Shown one piece after another: positions 1 through 10,000 of a DNA stretch of 64,000 bases. The notes under the pieces were generated by a model. It had not been told where the DNA came from. It saw nothing but the letters and a program-made list of their open reading frames with translations, and searched no databases. Both the position numbers and the translations under genes were made by a program. Where the stretch lies: positions 372,001-436,000 of the forward strand of contig NZ_SACJ01000002.1 in NCBI RefSeq assembly GCF_004016525.1, given 5' to 3'. Origin of the DNA: Flavobacterium sufflavum (GTDB lineage: Bacteria > Bacteroidota > Bacteroidia > Flavobacteriales > Flavobacteriaceae). Each line of letters opens with the position of its first letter. Position 1 is the first letter of the stretch.

Positions 1-741
1 GGTTTTGGATCCTATATCACGGAACGATTAACGAGTGTTGGTATAAATACAAACCATCTTAACGTCCTGGATGATAAATCGACTAGTGTGATTTTTGTTT
101 CAAGATCCGAGGGGACACCAGATTTTATTCCGTACCGTTCAGCAGATTGTTGTATCTATGAAGAACAAATTTCAAAGGAAATACTATCCCGTACAAAGAT
201 ATTCCATACCACTTGTTTCGCATTAAGTAAAAATCCGGCACAGAAGACTATCTTAAAGAAAGCACAAGAAGCACACGATTTAGGGTGTAAGCTAAGTATC
301 GATGTTAACTATGCAAGAAAGCTGTGGAAAAGTCAAAAGAAGGCTTTTAAAGTAATCAAAGCCTATTGTCAGTTCAATCCATTAATAAAAATTAGTGAAG
401 ATGATATGTTGCGTCTTTTTGAGAAGGAACTTCCCCATGAAGAGATATTTGAATTTTTTCACCATCAGGGAGTAGATACTGTTTGCTTAACTTTAGGTAG
501 CAAAGGGGTTAAATTATCCCAAAAAGGGAAAGAAATAATACAAATGCCAGCAATAAAAATTGACAAAGTTATGGACTCCACTGGGGCGGGTGATGCTTTT
601 TGGTCCGGATTTTTATTTGCTCATATAAAAGAAAAATCAATTAATGAATGTTTGGATATCGCTTTAAAATTGGCGGCTTTAAAACTTCAAAATGTCGGAC
701 GATTACCGGATAACATCAATATCCTCTCTAAACTTTTATAA
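1..741 (+). CDS. PfkB/ribokinase-family sugar kinase, 5'-truncated by window edge
   Basis: The reading frame is open from base 1 (G-F-G-S-Y-I-T-E...), so the gene begins outside the window and the GTG at 88 is internal. The C-terminal half carries the PfkB family signature DSTGAGDAF near the end, with the anion-hole GAGD and catalytic Asp. The family phosphorylates fructose, ribose, glycerate and similar compounds with ATP. It is followed after 6 bases by a GH13_18 phosphorylase, then a permease and trehalase, so it probably phosphorylates the second product of disaccharide phosphorolysis (fructose if the substrate is sucrose, glycerate if glucosylglycerate). The substrate cannot be read from the sequence. 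Confidence 0.88.
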   Translation, partial: GFGSYITERLTSVGINTNHLNVLDDKSTSVIFVSRSEGTPDFIPYRSADCCIYEEQISKEILSRTKIFHTTCFALSKNPAQKTILKKAQEAHDLGCKLSIDVNYARKLWKSQKKAFKVIKAYCQFNPLIKISEDDMLRLFEKELPHEEIFEFFHHQGVDTVCLTLGSKGVKLSQKGKEIIQMPAIKIDKVMDSTGAGDAFWSGFLFAHIKEKSINECLDIALKLAALKLQNVGRLPDNINILSKLL

Positions 742-747
742 AATACG

Positions 748-2484
748 ATGCAACAAAATAATAAAAAAATCAGTAATGGTGTAATGCTCAATGTTTATCC
801 GGATAGTATTGGAGAAAAATTTAGTGACGCCATAGCCATGCTTAAAATGGCCGAGTTTAAAGAGGTATTTTCTTTCCTGTACGTCTTACCTACCTTTTTT
901 AATAGTGATTTGGATAGAGGTTTTTCTATTATTGATTATGATATAAATAAAGATTTAGTAGATACAAAAGATTTAAAGGATTTGAATGAGCTACAGATAA
1001 AGCTGAAATTTGATATTGTGTTAAATCATCTTTCTGTAGCTTCCCCTCAGTTTAAAGACTTACTACAATATGGTAATGAATCTAAATTTAAAGATTTTTT
1101 TATCAATTGGAATGAGTTCTGGGAAGGGAACGGCGTGAAAAATGAAGATGGAATTGTAATCCCAAAACCAGAGTTTCTCCAAAAATTGTTCATGAGAAAA
1201 TCGGGTTTGCCCATATTGAAAGTCCGTTTTCCGGATGGTACAGAACAACCTTATTGGAATACTTTTTATCAACAGATAACTTATAATCCGATTGATGTAG
1301 CAGATTTACAAAATGTAAAAGGATTAACAGAAAAGCAAAGTCTATTTGTAGTTGCCGCAATAAATACTGCAATTAAGGATAATCGGGATTTTTTGACTAT
1401 TGATTTTGAAGACTGTACTCCTTTGAAATCAGAAATTTTACAAATTGTAGAACAAAAGCGTTCCTATTTAGGACAAATGGATGTCAATGCGGCATCGTCT
1501 TTGGTATGGGATTTTTATGAGGAGACACTAAAGAAATTAAATGGTTATGGTTGTAATATACTTCGATTAGACGCTTTTGCTTATTTGCATAAACAAGTAG
1601 GGGAATCTAATTTCTTTAATAAACCAGGGACTTGGGAATATCTTGAGCGTATTAAGAAAATAGCACAACAAAATAATTTGATGCTATTGCCAGAAATTCA
1701 CGCAGAATATGGTTTGCATTTACATGATGAAGTCGCCAATGAAGGATATTACATCTATGACTTTTTCTTGCCTGGTTTAATGATACATACTATCGAAAAT
1801 AAAACGAGTAAAGCTTTGTTGAGTTGGGCTAAGGAAATTATTGCTAAAGGATATAAAACAGTAAACATGCTTGGTTGTCATGATGGGATACCTGTTCTGG
1901 ATTTGAAAGGTAAGGAGGTTAATGGTGTCTATAATAAAGGATTGTTAGAAGATGTTGAGATTGAAAGTATCATGAATAAAATTATGGAACGTGGTGGTCG
2001 TGTAAAGAATCTTTACGATCCTTCAGGAAATAAAATTTCGTATTATCAAATAAATGCTACATTTTTTAGTGCACTAGGTGAAGACGAACAAAAGTTGCTT
2101 CTTGCGAGAGCTATTCAAATGTTTATGCCGGGAATACCGCAGGTTTGGTATTTAGATATTTTTGCCGGTAAAAATAATTATGAAGCAGCAGATAATGGAG
2201 GTAGTGCAGGACATAAAGAAATTAATCGTACCACATTGACCATGCACGATGTAGACCAAGGGGTGAAAACGGAAGTTGTAAATAGGCAACTCGAAATCAT
2301 GCGCTTAAGAAATAATTCGAATGCGTTTTCAGGTCAGGTAGAAATAAATGATACTGTTGACGCTGTTATAGATATCAAATGGGTAAATGGTACCACAATT
2401 ACTCACCTAAAGGCAAACCTTCAAATCAATCGTTTTACAATTGACCATTCGGTAAATGGTATGAAAAGCACTATGAGTTTTTAA
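748..2484 (+). CDS. GH13 subfamily 18 glucoside phosphorylase (sucrose phosphorylase-like)
   Basis: This 578-residue cytosolic protein has no signal peptide. It begins with the V-Y-P-D-S-I-G stretch usual in sucrose phosphorylases. The three GH13 catalytic residues can be placed: nucleophile D275 in LRLDAFAYLHK, acid/base E316 in LLPEIHAEYG and D379 in LGCHDGIPVLD. GH13_18 enzymes split sucrose, sucrose-6-phosphate, glucosylglycerol or glucosylglycerate with phosphate to give glucose 1-phosphate. The sugar kinase starts just upstream and a permease lies downstream, so the genes probably form one operon. The length is slightly above bacterial sucrose phosphorylase (about 490-560 residues). The exact acceptor is undetermined. 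Confidence 0.88.
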   Translation: MQQNNKKISNGVMLNVYPDSIGEKFSDAIAMLKMAEFKEVFSFLYVLPTFFNSDLDRGFSIIDYDINKDLVDTKDLKDLNELQIKLKFDIVLNHLSVASPQFKDLLQYGNESKFKDFFINWNEFWEGNGVKNEDGIVIPKPEFLQKLFMRKSGLPILKVRFPDGTEQPYWNTFYQQITYNPIDVADLQNVKGLTEKQSLFVVAAINTAIKDNRDFLTIDFEDCTPLKSEILQIVEQKRSYLGQMDVNAASSLVWDFYEETLKKLNGYGCNILRLDAFAYLHKQVGESNFFNKPGTWEYLERIKKIAQQNNLMLLPEIHAEYGLHLHDEVANEGYYIYDFFLPGLMIHTIENKTSKALLSWAKEIIAKGYKTVNMLGCHDGIPVLDLKGKEVNGVYNKGLLEDVEIESIMNKIMERGGRVKNLYDPSGNKISYYQINATFFSALGEDEQKLLLARAIQMFMPGIPQVWYLDIFAGKNNYEAADNGGSAGHKEINRTTLTMHDVDQGVKTEVVNRQLEIMRLRNNSNAFSGQVEINDTVDAVIDIKWVNGTTITHLKANLQINRFTIDHSVNGMKSTMSF

Positions 2485-2593
2485 ATTTTATACTGTAATC
2501 GAAAAATTAGGCCTGTCAAAATATCAAAATAAAGGTAGTGACGCCTAAAGGGATTTAAAAATCATAATTGTTCAAATGATTAAAAAATAAAAC

Positions 2594-3808
2594 ATGAAGA
2601 AAAGCACTGTAAAAATAGCCATGTATCTCAATTATTTTGTGTTTGCAATTCTGCTCAATAGTGTAGGGATTGTAATCCTTAAATCGCAGATAAATTATGG
2701 TGTTGATGAATTGCAAGCCAGTATCCTGGAGGCTTTCAAGGATTTACCTATCGCTATTGTTTCTTTTTTGGTTGCCTCTTTTTTACCTAGAATTGGCTAT
2801 AAAAAAGCCATGCTTATCGGTCTTGGGTTGGTTGCTTTTGCTTGTGTCAGTATGTATTTTGGCAATTCATTCCAATCGGCAAAGTTACTTTTTGCAACGG
2901 TAGGTATTTCTTTTGCATTAATTAAAGTGTCTGTTTATTCATTAATAGGAACCGTTACCGAAAATCAAAAAGAGCATAATAGTTTGATGAGTAGCATTGA
3001 AGGGGTTTTTATGTTAGGGATTGCACTGGCATATTTTCTTTTTCCGGCGTTTAATTCGGATACTAATCCAGATGCCTGGTTGAATGTGTATTGGTTATTG
3101 GCGGCAATTTCATTGGTTTCATTTGGCTTTTTGTTTTTTACAAAATTTGAAAATCAAACAGAAATACCGGGCGTTAATTTGGCTGATGATTTTACGCAAA
3201 TGTTCAAATTATTTGCTAAGCTTTTAACGATAGTCTTTGTGATTAGTGCTTTTCTCTTTGTGATGATTGAACAGGGAATCATGTCCTGGCTTCCTACATT
3301 CAACAGTAAAGTGCTGCATCTGCCGCAGAATATCAGCATTATGATGGCCAGTATTTTAGCTGTTACATTGGCAATAGGCAGGTTGTTAGCAGGGATTATT
3401 ACTAAAAAAATAAACTGGATTTGGGTGTTGAGTTTTTGTATTGTGATGGCTATGCTCATCGTGATTTTTGTGCTTCCCAAAACAGTTGGATTAGAAGTAA
3501 AAGAAATCAACTCTCTTGGTGATATTCCAATAATAGGATTTGCTTTTCCACTTGTGGGACTTTTTATTGCACCTATATATCCACTTTTGAATTCTGTTGT
3601 TTTGAGTGCGCTGCCTCAAAAATTGCACAGTTCAATGACCGGTCTAATTGTTGTTTTCTCTGCTTTAGGAGGAACCCTTGGTTCCAGAATTATTGGCTAT
3701 CTGTTTAAAAATGAAGGGCCTGAAAATGCATTTTATTATACTTTAATTCCGATGTCTTTGTTGCTCATTTCTTTCTTTATATTAAAAAAACTTACTTCTA
3801 AATCATGA
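2594..3808 (+). CDS. MFS sugar permease
   Basis: A 404-residue, very hydrophobic protein with about 12 predicted membrane helices and an MFS-like basic loop after the second helix (LPRIGYKKAM). It resembles the FucP/general MFS porter type. Its stop codon overlaps the start of the GH37 trehalase by four bases (ATGA), which indicates translational coupling. It therefore probably imports the disaccharide used by the neighbouring phosphorylase or trehalase. A 109-base gap separates it from the phosphorylase. The family call is firm; the substrate is inferred from neighbours only. Confidence 0.85.
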   Translation: MKKSTVKIAMYLNYFVFAILLNSVGIVILKSQINYGVDELQASILEAFKDLPIAIVSFLVASFLPRIGYKKAMLIGLGLVAFACVSMYFGNSFQSAKLLFATVGISFALIKVSVYSLIGTVTENQKEHNSLMSSIEGVFMLGIALAYFLFPAFNSDTNPDAWLNVYWLLAAISLVSFGFLFFTKFENQTEIPGVNLADDFTQMFKLFAKLLTIVFVISAFLFVMIEQGIMSWLPTFNSKVLHLPQNISIMMASILAVTLAIGRLLAGIITKKINWIWVLSFCIVMAMLIVIFVLPKTVGLEVKEINSLGDIPIIGFAFPLVGLFIAPIYPLLNSVVLSALPQKLHSSMTGLIVVFSALGGTLGSRIIGYLFKNEGPENAFYYTLIPMSLLLISFFILKKLTSKS

Positions 3809-5658
3809 AAATAATACTCAATATAGATAAAGTATTCCAAGAGCTTTTGCTTCAGGAGGATATTGATCAGGACAAACGAATTACAGTTGAAGATAAAGGT
3901 CCTAAAAAATTTCATCTTGCAAGTAACGGGCAGGAGATTGTTGTTGAGGGTACTTATTTTTTGTCTAATTTGTTGCAAGAGTTAATCCTGGCGGGAGAGC
4001 AAGGCAATGATTATATTGATACCGAAATGATATTTGAAAAACCTGCTGAGCGAATCTCCAGAATGATACGGGATTATTTTTGGGATGGTTTAACGAGGAC
4101 GATGGATGAAAAAGGGCTGGAGAATATTTTGACTGATTCGAAATCTAAGGCTGAAAAAGCAATTGTTTACGTGCCTTTTACAGACCATTTTGCTTTTGAA
4201 TATTATAAAAAATTAGCATCAAAATTTAATCTCAAAGTGGTGCAGTTACCCGAGAAAATAACGCCTGAGTATGTGAGAAGTATCAATGATGAAGGTGGAA
4301 TATTGTCATTAGCGCTGGTTGAGCATAACGGTGAAATTTCAGGTTTGCCTTTTGTGGTTCCCGGGGGAAGATTTAATGAAATGTATGGATGGGACAGTTA
4401 TTTTGAAAACATAGGTTTGTTGCTCGATGGGAAATTAGATTTGGCAAAAAGTATGGTGGATAATTTTGCCTATCAAATTGAACATTACGGAAAAATATTA
4501 AATGCCAATAGGTCATATTATCTAACCAGGACACAGCCTCCATTTTTTTCTAGCATGATTCGGGAGGTTTTTGAAAGCATGCCGGATAAAGATATAAATT
4601 GGTTGCAATCTAAACTTGAAATTGCCATTAAGGAATATGAAACGGTTTGGATGGAAAAAGGGAAAAGGTTGACGGATAACGGTCTCAATCGTTATTTTGC
4701 AGAAGGAATTGGTTTGCCACCTGAGACAGAACAAGGACATTATGATGATCTTTTGAAGCCCTATGCCCAAGCGGCCAATCTCTCTGTTGCAGATTATGAG
4801 AAAGAATATTACCAAAGGAAAATTATAAACAAAGAATTGGATGCTTACTTTGTACACGATAGAAGTGTTAGGGAAAGTGGCCATGATACCAGTTATCGTT
4901 TGGAAGCGATTTGCGCCTCATTAAACGTGGTTGAATTAAATGCGATGTTGTATAAATATGAAACAGATTTTGAAGAGTTAACTACAAAGTATTTCAAAGG
5001 GAGTTTCATGTATAACGGTTTTACCTATACACCTGAATATTGGAAGGAAAAGGCTGAGAAACGAAAACATCTGATGAACCGGTTTCTATGGAACGAGGAC
5101 CTGAAATGTTTTGATGATTACAATTTTGAAACCCAAAAAAGCATTAATTTTCTTTCAGCTACCAGTTTTTTTCCATTATGGGCAGGGATTGCGACTGAAG
5201 AGCAAGCTGAAAAAATGGTAAGATATGCTTTGCCTAAACTAATTTGTTTGGGAGGAATTGCAGGTTGCGCTCCGGAAGCTTTGGCTCATATCGGAGCTGA
5301 ACAAATGCAACGCCAATGGGATTATCCTAATGGATGGCCTCCACATCAAATCATAATTTGGAAAGGATTGTGCCATTATGGATACGATGATTTGGCTCAG
5401 GAATTAATCTACCGTTGGTTGTGGATGATTACCAAGAATGCCTGTGAATACAACGGAACCGTTCCTGAAAAGTATGACGTTGTGAGTGCTTCCCATAAAG
5501 TTTTTGCCGAATATGGCAATCAGGGAACTGATTTTGAATACATCACCCGGGAAGGATTTGGATGGATGAATGCCTCTTTTCAATATGGATTAAATCATTT
5601 AACCCCTAATTTGAGGGGGGAGTTGAATAAAATGACTTCTCCGGAGGATTTATTTTGA
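3805..5658 (+). CDS. Trehalase, glycoside hydrolase family 37
   Basis: A 617-residue protein that hydrolyses alpha,alpha-trehalose to two glucose. Trehalase signature 1 is at residues 186-200 (PGGRFNEMYGWDSYF), and signature 2 (QWDYPNGWPP) is near residue 504. The catalytic acid region reads RESGHDTSYR with D361 at the position of the GH37 general acid. No signal peptide is visible, so the enzyme is probably cytoplasmic and acts on sugar brought in by the coupled MFS permease. The N-terminal 80 residues are less typical of the family. The gene is last in the disaccharide cluster; a 72-base gap precedes the CBS gene. Confidence 0.92.
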   Translation: MKIILNIDKVFQELLLQEDIDQDKRITVEDKGPKKFHLASNGQEIVVEGTYFLSNLLQELILAGEQGNDYIDTEMIFEKPAERISRMIRDYFWDGLTRTMDEKGLENILTDSKSKAEKAIVYVPFTDHFAFEYYKKLASKFNLKVVQLPEKITPEYVRSINDEGGILSLALVEHNGEISGLPFVVPGGRFNEMYGWDSYFENIGLLLDGKLDLAKSMVDNFAYQIEHYGKILNANRSYYLTRTQPPFFSSMIREVFESMPDKDINWLQSKLEIAIKEYETVWMEKGKRLTDNGLNRYFAEGIGLPPETEQGHYDDLLKPYAQAANLSVADYEKEYYQRKIINKELDAYFVHDRSVRESGHDTSYRLEAICASLNVVELNAMLYKYETDFEELTTKYFKGSFMYNGFTYTPEYWKEKAEKRKHLMNRFLWNEDLKCFDDYNFETQKSINFLSATSFFPLWAGIATEEQAEKMVRYALPKLICLGGIAGCAPEALAHIGAEQMQRQWDYPNGWPPHQIIIWKGLCHYGYDDLAQELIYRWLWMITKNACEYNGTVPEKYDVVSASHKVFAEYGNQGTDFEYITREGFGWMNASFQYGLNHLTPNLRGELNKMTSPEDLF

Positions 5659-5730
5659 CCATTTTTTTGAAACTTTATCGCTTGAGTACTGTTTTTTTTT
5701 ATAAATTTATAGTTCTTAAAAATTCTCAAT

Positions 5731-6165
5731 ATGACTGTAAATCAAATATTAAGCACGAAAGGGAATAATGTATATTCAATTATTCCAACTATTAGCGTTT
5801 ATGATGCTATTAAAGTAATGGGGGAGAAAAATGTTGGGGCAATACTCGTTATTGAAAATGACCAACTGAAAGGAATTCTGTCTGAGAGGGATTACGCCAG
5901 GAAAATTGTTCTTAAGGGGAAATCGTCTAAGAATACTTTGGTGGATGAAATAATGGTAAGTAAGGTAATTACCGTTAAGCCTACTGATGATTTAGATTAT
6001 TGTATGGAATTGATGAGTTCTAATAGAATACGACATTTACCTGTTGTTGTTGATAATAAAGTCATTGGGCTTATCTCTATTGGGGATGTTGTAAAATCGA
6101 TAATTGAAAAACAAAAAGAAACGATTCAGTTATTGGATTCTTATATCAATGGAACCCAGTCTTAG
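5731..6165 (+). CDS. Tandem CBS-domain protein
   Basis: A 144-residue protein made almost entirely of two CBS motifs, with the recognisable L-x-G-I-L-S-E-R-D-Y end of the first (about residues 45-55) and G-L-I-S-I-G-D-V-V of the second (about 112-120). Such stand-alone CBS pairs bind adenine nucleotides and act as energy or redox sensors; in Bacteroidetes they are usually annotated as inosine-5-monophosphate dehydrogenase related. It is a single gene with its own terminator immediately downstream at 6200. The partner protein is unknown. Confidence 0.9.
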   Translation: MTVNQILSTKGNNVYSIIPTISVYDAIKVMGEKNVGAILVIENDQLKGILSERDYARKIVLKGKSSKNTLVDEIMVSKVITVKPTDDLDYCMELMSSNRIRHLPVVVDNKVIGLISIGDVVKSIIEKQKETIQLLDSYINGTQS

Positions 6166-6199
6166 TTTTTGATATTAATTATATATAAAGATATTTTCC

Positions 6200-6226
6200 A
6201 GCCGCAATTTTTTGCGGCTTTTTTTA
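6200..6226 (+). terminator. Rho-independent terminator after CBS gene
   Basis: An 8-bp perfect stem AGCCGCAA/TTGCGGCT with a T4 loop is followed by a run of seven T, 35 bases after the CBS stop codon. Confidence 0.85.
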
Positions 6227-6267
6227 TGGAATTAATTGTCGGTTTTTTATAAAAGAATTATGAAAAT

Positions 6268-6299
6268 GTTAACTTTTTAAGTTAAGACTTCTATCTTTG
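6268..6299 (+). promoter_or_regulatory. Candidate flavobacterial promoter of ruvA-sprA
   Basis: TATCTTTG at 6292-6299 matches the flavobacterial -7 box TAnnTTTG. The -33 position has only GTTAAC rather than TTG, 20 bases upstream. It lies about 100 bases ahead of the ruvA start, the only gene it could serve. Confidence 0.5.
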
Positions 6300-6397
6300 T
6301 ATATAAGATAAAACTGCTATTACAGTTACAGCTGTTTGGGAAAGGAAGATGGGTAATAGTAATTTTGAACAAAAAAACTTTATACAAAAAGTCTCAG

Positions 6398-6979
6398 ATG
6401 ATTGCACATTTACAAGGGAAGTTAGTTGAAAAATCGCCAACACAAGTCGTTATTGATTGTGGTGGAGTGGGTTATGATGTTCATATTTCATTACACACTT
6501 ATTCTTTGCTTCCTAATTCTGATTTTATAAAAGTATTTACTTATCTTCAAATAAAGGAAGATGCGCATACTATATTTGGTTTTGTTGAGAAATCAGAAAG
6601 GGAGATTTTTAAATTACTGATTTCGGTTTCAGGTATTGGGGCAGGTATTGCAAGAACCATGTTGTCTTCATTGGATCCTAAACAAATTACTAATGCAATT
6701 GCATCAGGAGATGTGGGAACTATTCAGTCTATAAAAGGGATTGGGAGTAAAACGGCTCAAAGAGTAATTTTAGATCTTAAAGACAAGGTGTTGAAATTGT
6801 ATGATTTGGATGAAGTTTCTATGTCACAAAGCAATACAAATAGAGATGAAGCGTTATCTGCATTAGAAGTTCTAGGATTTGTTAGGAAAGCTTCAGAAAA
6901 GGTCATAGAAAAAATTGTAAAAGAGAACCCGGACGCATCTGTAGAATCTATTATCAAACAAGCATTAAAAAGCTTATAA
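6398..6979 (+). CDS. ruvA: Holliday junction branch-migration protein RuvA
   Basis: The protein starts MIAHLQGKLVEKSPTQVVID, the classic RuvA N-terminus, so the ATG at 6398 is preferred over the upstream in-frame TTG at 6365; this gives 193 residues, the usual family length. Domain I (OB fold) covers about 1-63, two helix-hairpin-helix motifs follow (ISVSGIGAGIA and IKGIGSKTAQRVI), and the C-terminal domain III (EALSALEVLGF) contacts RuvB. It forms the tetramer that holds Holliday junctions for RuvB. The gene lies 22 bases ahead of sprA, a gene order common in flavobacteria. ruvC lies separately at 20563. Confidence 0.97.
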   Translation: MIAHLQGKLVEKSPTQVVIDCGGVGYDVHISLHTYSLLPNSDFIKVFTYLQIKEDAHTIFGFVEKSEREIFKLLISVSGIGAGIARTMLSSLDPKQITNAIASGDVGTIQSIKGIGSKTAQRVILDLKDKVLKLYDLDEVSMSQSNTNRDEALSALEVLGFVRKASEKVIEKIVKENPDASVESIIKQALKSL

Positions 6980-7001
6980 AGGCACAGTAAAAACCAATTG
7001 T

Positions 7002-10000
7002 ATGCATAAAATCTGTATTTTTTTGGCGGTTTTATTATGTGGTTTTGTATCACTAGCTCAAGTAAATGAACCAGTTCAGGATACAACAAAAAGAGAATAT
7101 TCATTAGGTAAAGTTCAAATAAAAGATCCTAAGAGTATTCTGTCTGCGTATACTTATGATCCAAAAACAGACAGGTATATCTATACCAGTTCTGTTAGTG
7201 GATTTTCAATTAAGTATCCTCTTATTTTGACTCCAAAAGAATATGAAAACTTAGTTTTAAAAGATTCTATGAGAGATTATTTTAAAAAGAAGTCAGATGC
7301 AATTGATGGTAAAAAAGAAGGAAGTGAAGCCAATAAAAAGGATTTATTGCCTAGATATTATGTGAAATCGGGTTTGTTTGAATCCATCTTTGGAAGTAAC
7401 ACCATAGACGTAAAACCTACGGGTTCTGTTGAAATGGATATGGGAGTAAGATATACAAAACAAGATAACCCTTCATTTTCACCAAGAAACAGATCTAATC
7501 TTGCTTTTGATTTTGACCAAAGAATCAGCATGAGTTTGATGGGGAAAGTGGGAACAAGATTAAATGTTAATGCTAATTATGACACACAATCAACTTTTGC
7601 TTTTCAGAATTTATTAAAGTTAGAATATACACCAACAGAAGACGATATTATTCAGAAAATTGAAGTTGGAAATGTCAGTATGCCATTAAATAGTTCGCTG
7701 ATTAGAGGAGCACAGAGTTTATTTGGGGTTAAGGCACAATTGCAATTTGGTAAAACTACCGTTACTGGTGTTTACTCTGAACAGAAGTCACAAACAAAAA
7801 CAGTAGTTTCTCAAGGTGGGGGAACCATACAGGATTTTGATATTTACGCATTAGATTATGATAACGACAGGCACTTTTTCCTGTCTCAGTATTTTAGAAA
7901 CAGATATGATACTGCATTAAAAAACTATCCTTTTATAGATAGCAGGGTTCAAATAACCCGATTAGAAGTTTGGGTTACTAATAAACAAACACGTCTTAAT
8001 ACAACATCTAATAATCTTAGAAACGTTATAGCTCTTCAGGATTTAGGGGAATCGCAGTTGACAGGATTAGCTGATAATGAAGTGGTGGTTTTAGATCCTT
8101 CCACGGGAATGTTTAATAACCCTACTGATTCACCTTCGGATAACTCGAATAATAAATACGATCCGGAGCAAATCCAATCCGGTACAGGATTATTGAATTC
8201 TAATATTCGTGAAATTGCAACGGCAAGTTCCGGTTTTAACAGAACGGTGAGCGAAGGACAGGATTATTCGAAACTTGAAAATGCCCGTAAACTTACAACC
8301 AATGAATATACCTTTCATCCACAATTAGGATATATCTCTTTACAGCAAAGATTGTCAAACGATGAGATTTTGGCGGTAGCCTATGAATATACCGTCGGTG
8401 ATCAGGTGTATCAGGTAGGGGAATTTGGAAATGATGGTGTCGATGCTACTCTTGTTACAGGAACCCCACAATCGACTCAGGCAGTTATTACACAGAGTTT
8501 GATTTTGAAGATGCTGAAAAGTAATTTAACCAATGTCAAAAATCCGGTTTGGAACCTGATGATGAAAAATATTTATCAGATTCCTGGTGCTTATCAAATA
8601 AAACAGGAAGATTTTAGATTTAATATTCTTTATACCGATCCGTCACCTTTAAATTATATTACTCCGGTAACTGGAAGTCCTTTCCCGTCAAATCCATTGC
8701 CAGAAAACAAAGTGGCCGAAACACCATTATTGAATGTCTTTAACTTAGATAAATTAAATTATAATAATGATCGTCAAATAGGCGGGGATGGTTTCTTTGA
8801 CTTTGTTTCAGGATTAACAATGGATACCCAAAATGGACGTATTATTTTTACGACTAAGGAGCCATTTGGAGAATTGCTTTTTGATAAGTTAAATGACCCT
8901 AATAATCCTAAGAACTATGACGATCCGGTGGGTTATAATGATAATCAAAGGAAATATGTTTTTAGAAGTATGTATCGCAATACGCAATCGGGAGCATTAC
9001 AGGATAGTGATAAGAATAAGTTCTTGTTGAGAGGAAGATATAAATCTTCTGCTGGAGACGGAATCCCTATTGGGGCTTATAATGTGCCTCAAGGTTCGGT
9101 TGTGGTAACTGCCGGAGGTAGGGTTTTAGTTGAAGGAGTAGATTACAGTGTAAATTATCAATTAGGAAGAGTTCAAATTTTAGATCCTTCGTTACAGGCA
9201 TCTAATACGCCTATTAATGTTTCTCTTGAGAATAATTCCATTTTTGGTCAACAAACCCGAAGATTTATGGGAGTAAATGTCGAGCATAAGTTTTCGGATA
9301 ATTTTACTTTAGGGGGAACCTTTTTGAAAATGACCGAAAAGCCATTTACACAAAAATCCAGTTATGGACAGGAGTCGGTTAATAATACCATTTTTGGATT
9401 CAATACAAATTTCTCTACCGAGGTTCCGTTTTTTACCCGATTAGTGAATATGCTTCCTAATATTGATACTGATGTGCCATCGAATTTATCAGTAAGGGGA
9501 GAAATAGCTTTCTTAAAGCCTGATACGCCAAAAGCAGATCAATTTAATGGAGAATCAACGCTTTATGTAGATGATTTTGAAGGTTCGCAATCTACTATCG
9601 ATATGCGTTCAGCCTATGCCTGGAGTTTGGCATCAACACCAGAGGAGAATACTCATAGTACTTATAATTTTAATGCAAAATCGAATGATTTAACGTATGG
9701 TTTTAAAAGAGCCAAATTAGCCTGGTACACCATTGATCCTATTTTTTATGTTCAAAGACCATCAGGAATATCTACTGATGATATTTCGTTGAACTCAACC
9801 AGAAGGGTTTTTAGTGAAGAACTGTATCCGTTAACTGATATTGCACAAGGACAAACACAGGTAATTAATACCTTAGATTTGACCTATTTTCCATCCGAAA
9901 GAGGACCTTATAACAATAATTCTAGTTTTGGTTTAACTCCAAAAGATAATTTTGGGGGGATTATGCGCTCGCTGAGTTCTACTAATTTCGAACAAGGAAA

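Noticed and set aside
748..2484. Alpha-amylase annotation for the GH13 gene
   Set aside because: The opening V-Y-P-D-S-I-G and the LRLDAFAYLHK and LPEIHAEYG blocks are those of GH13_18 phosphorylases.
6365..6397. Earlier TTG start for ruvA
   Set aside because: The family N-terminus MIAHL begins exactly at ATG 6398; the extra 11 residues are atypical.
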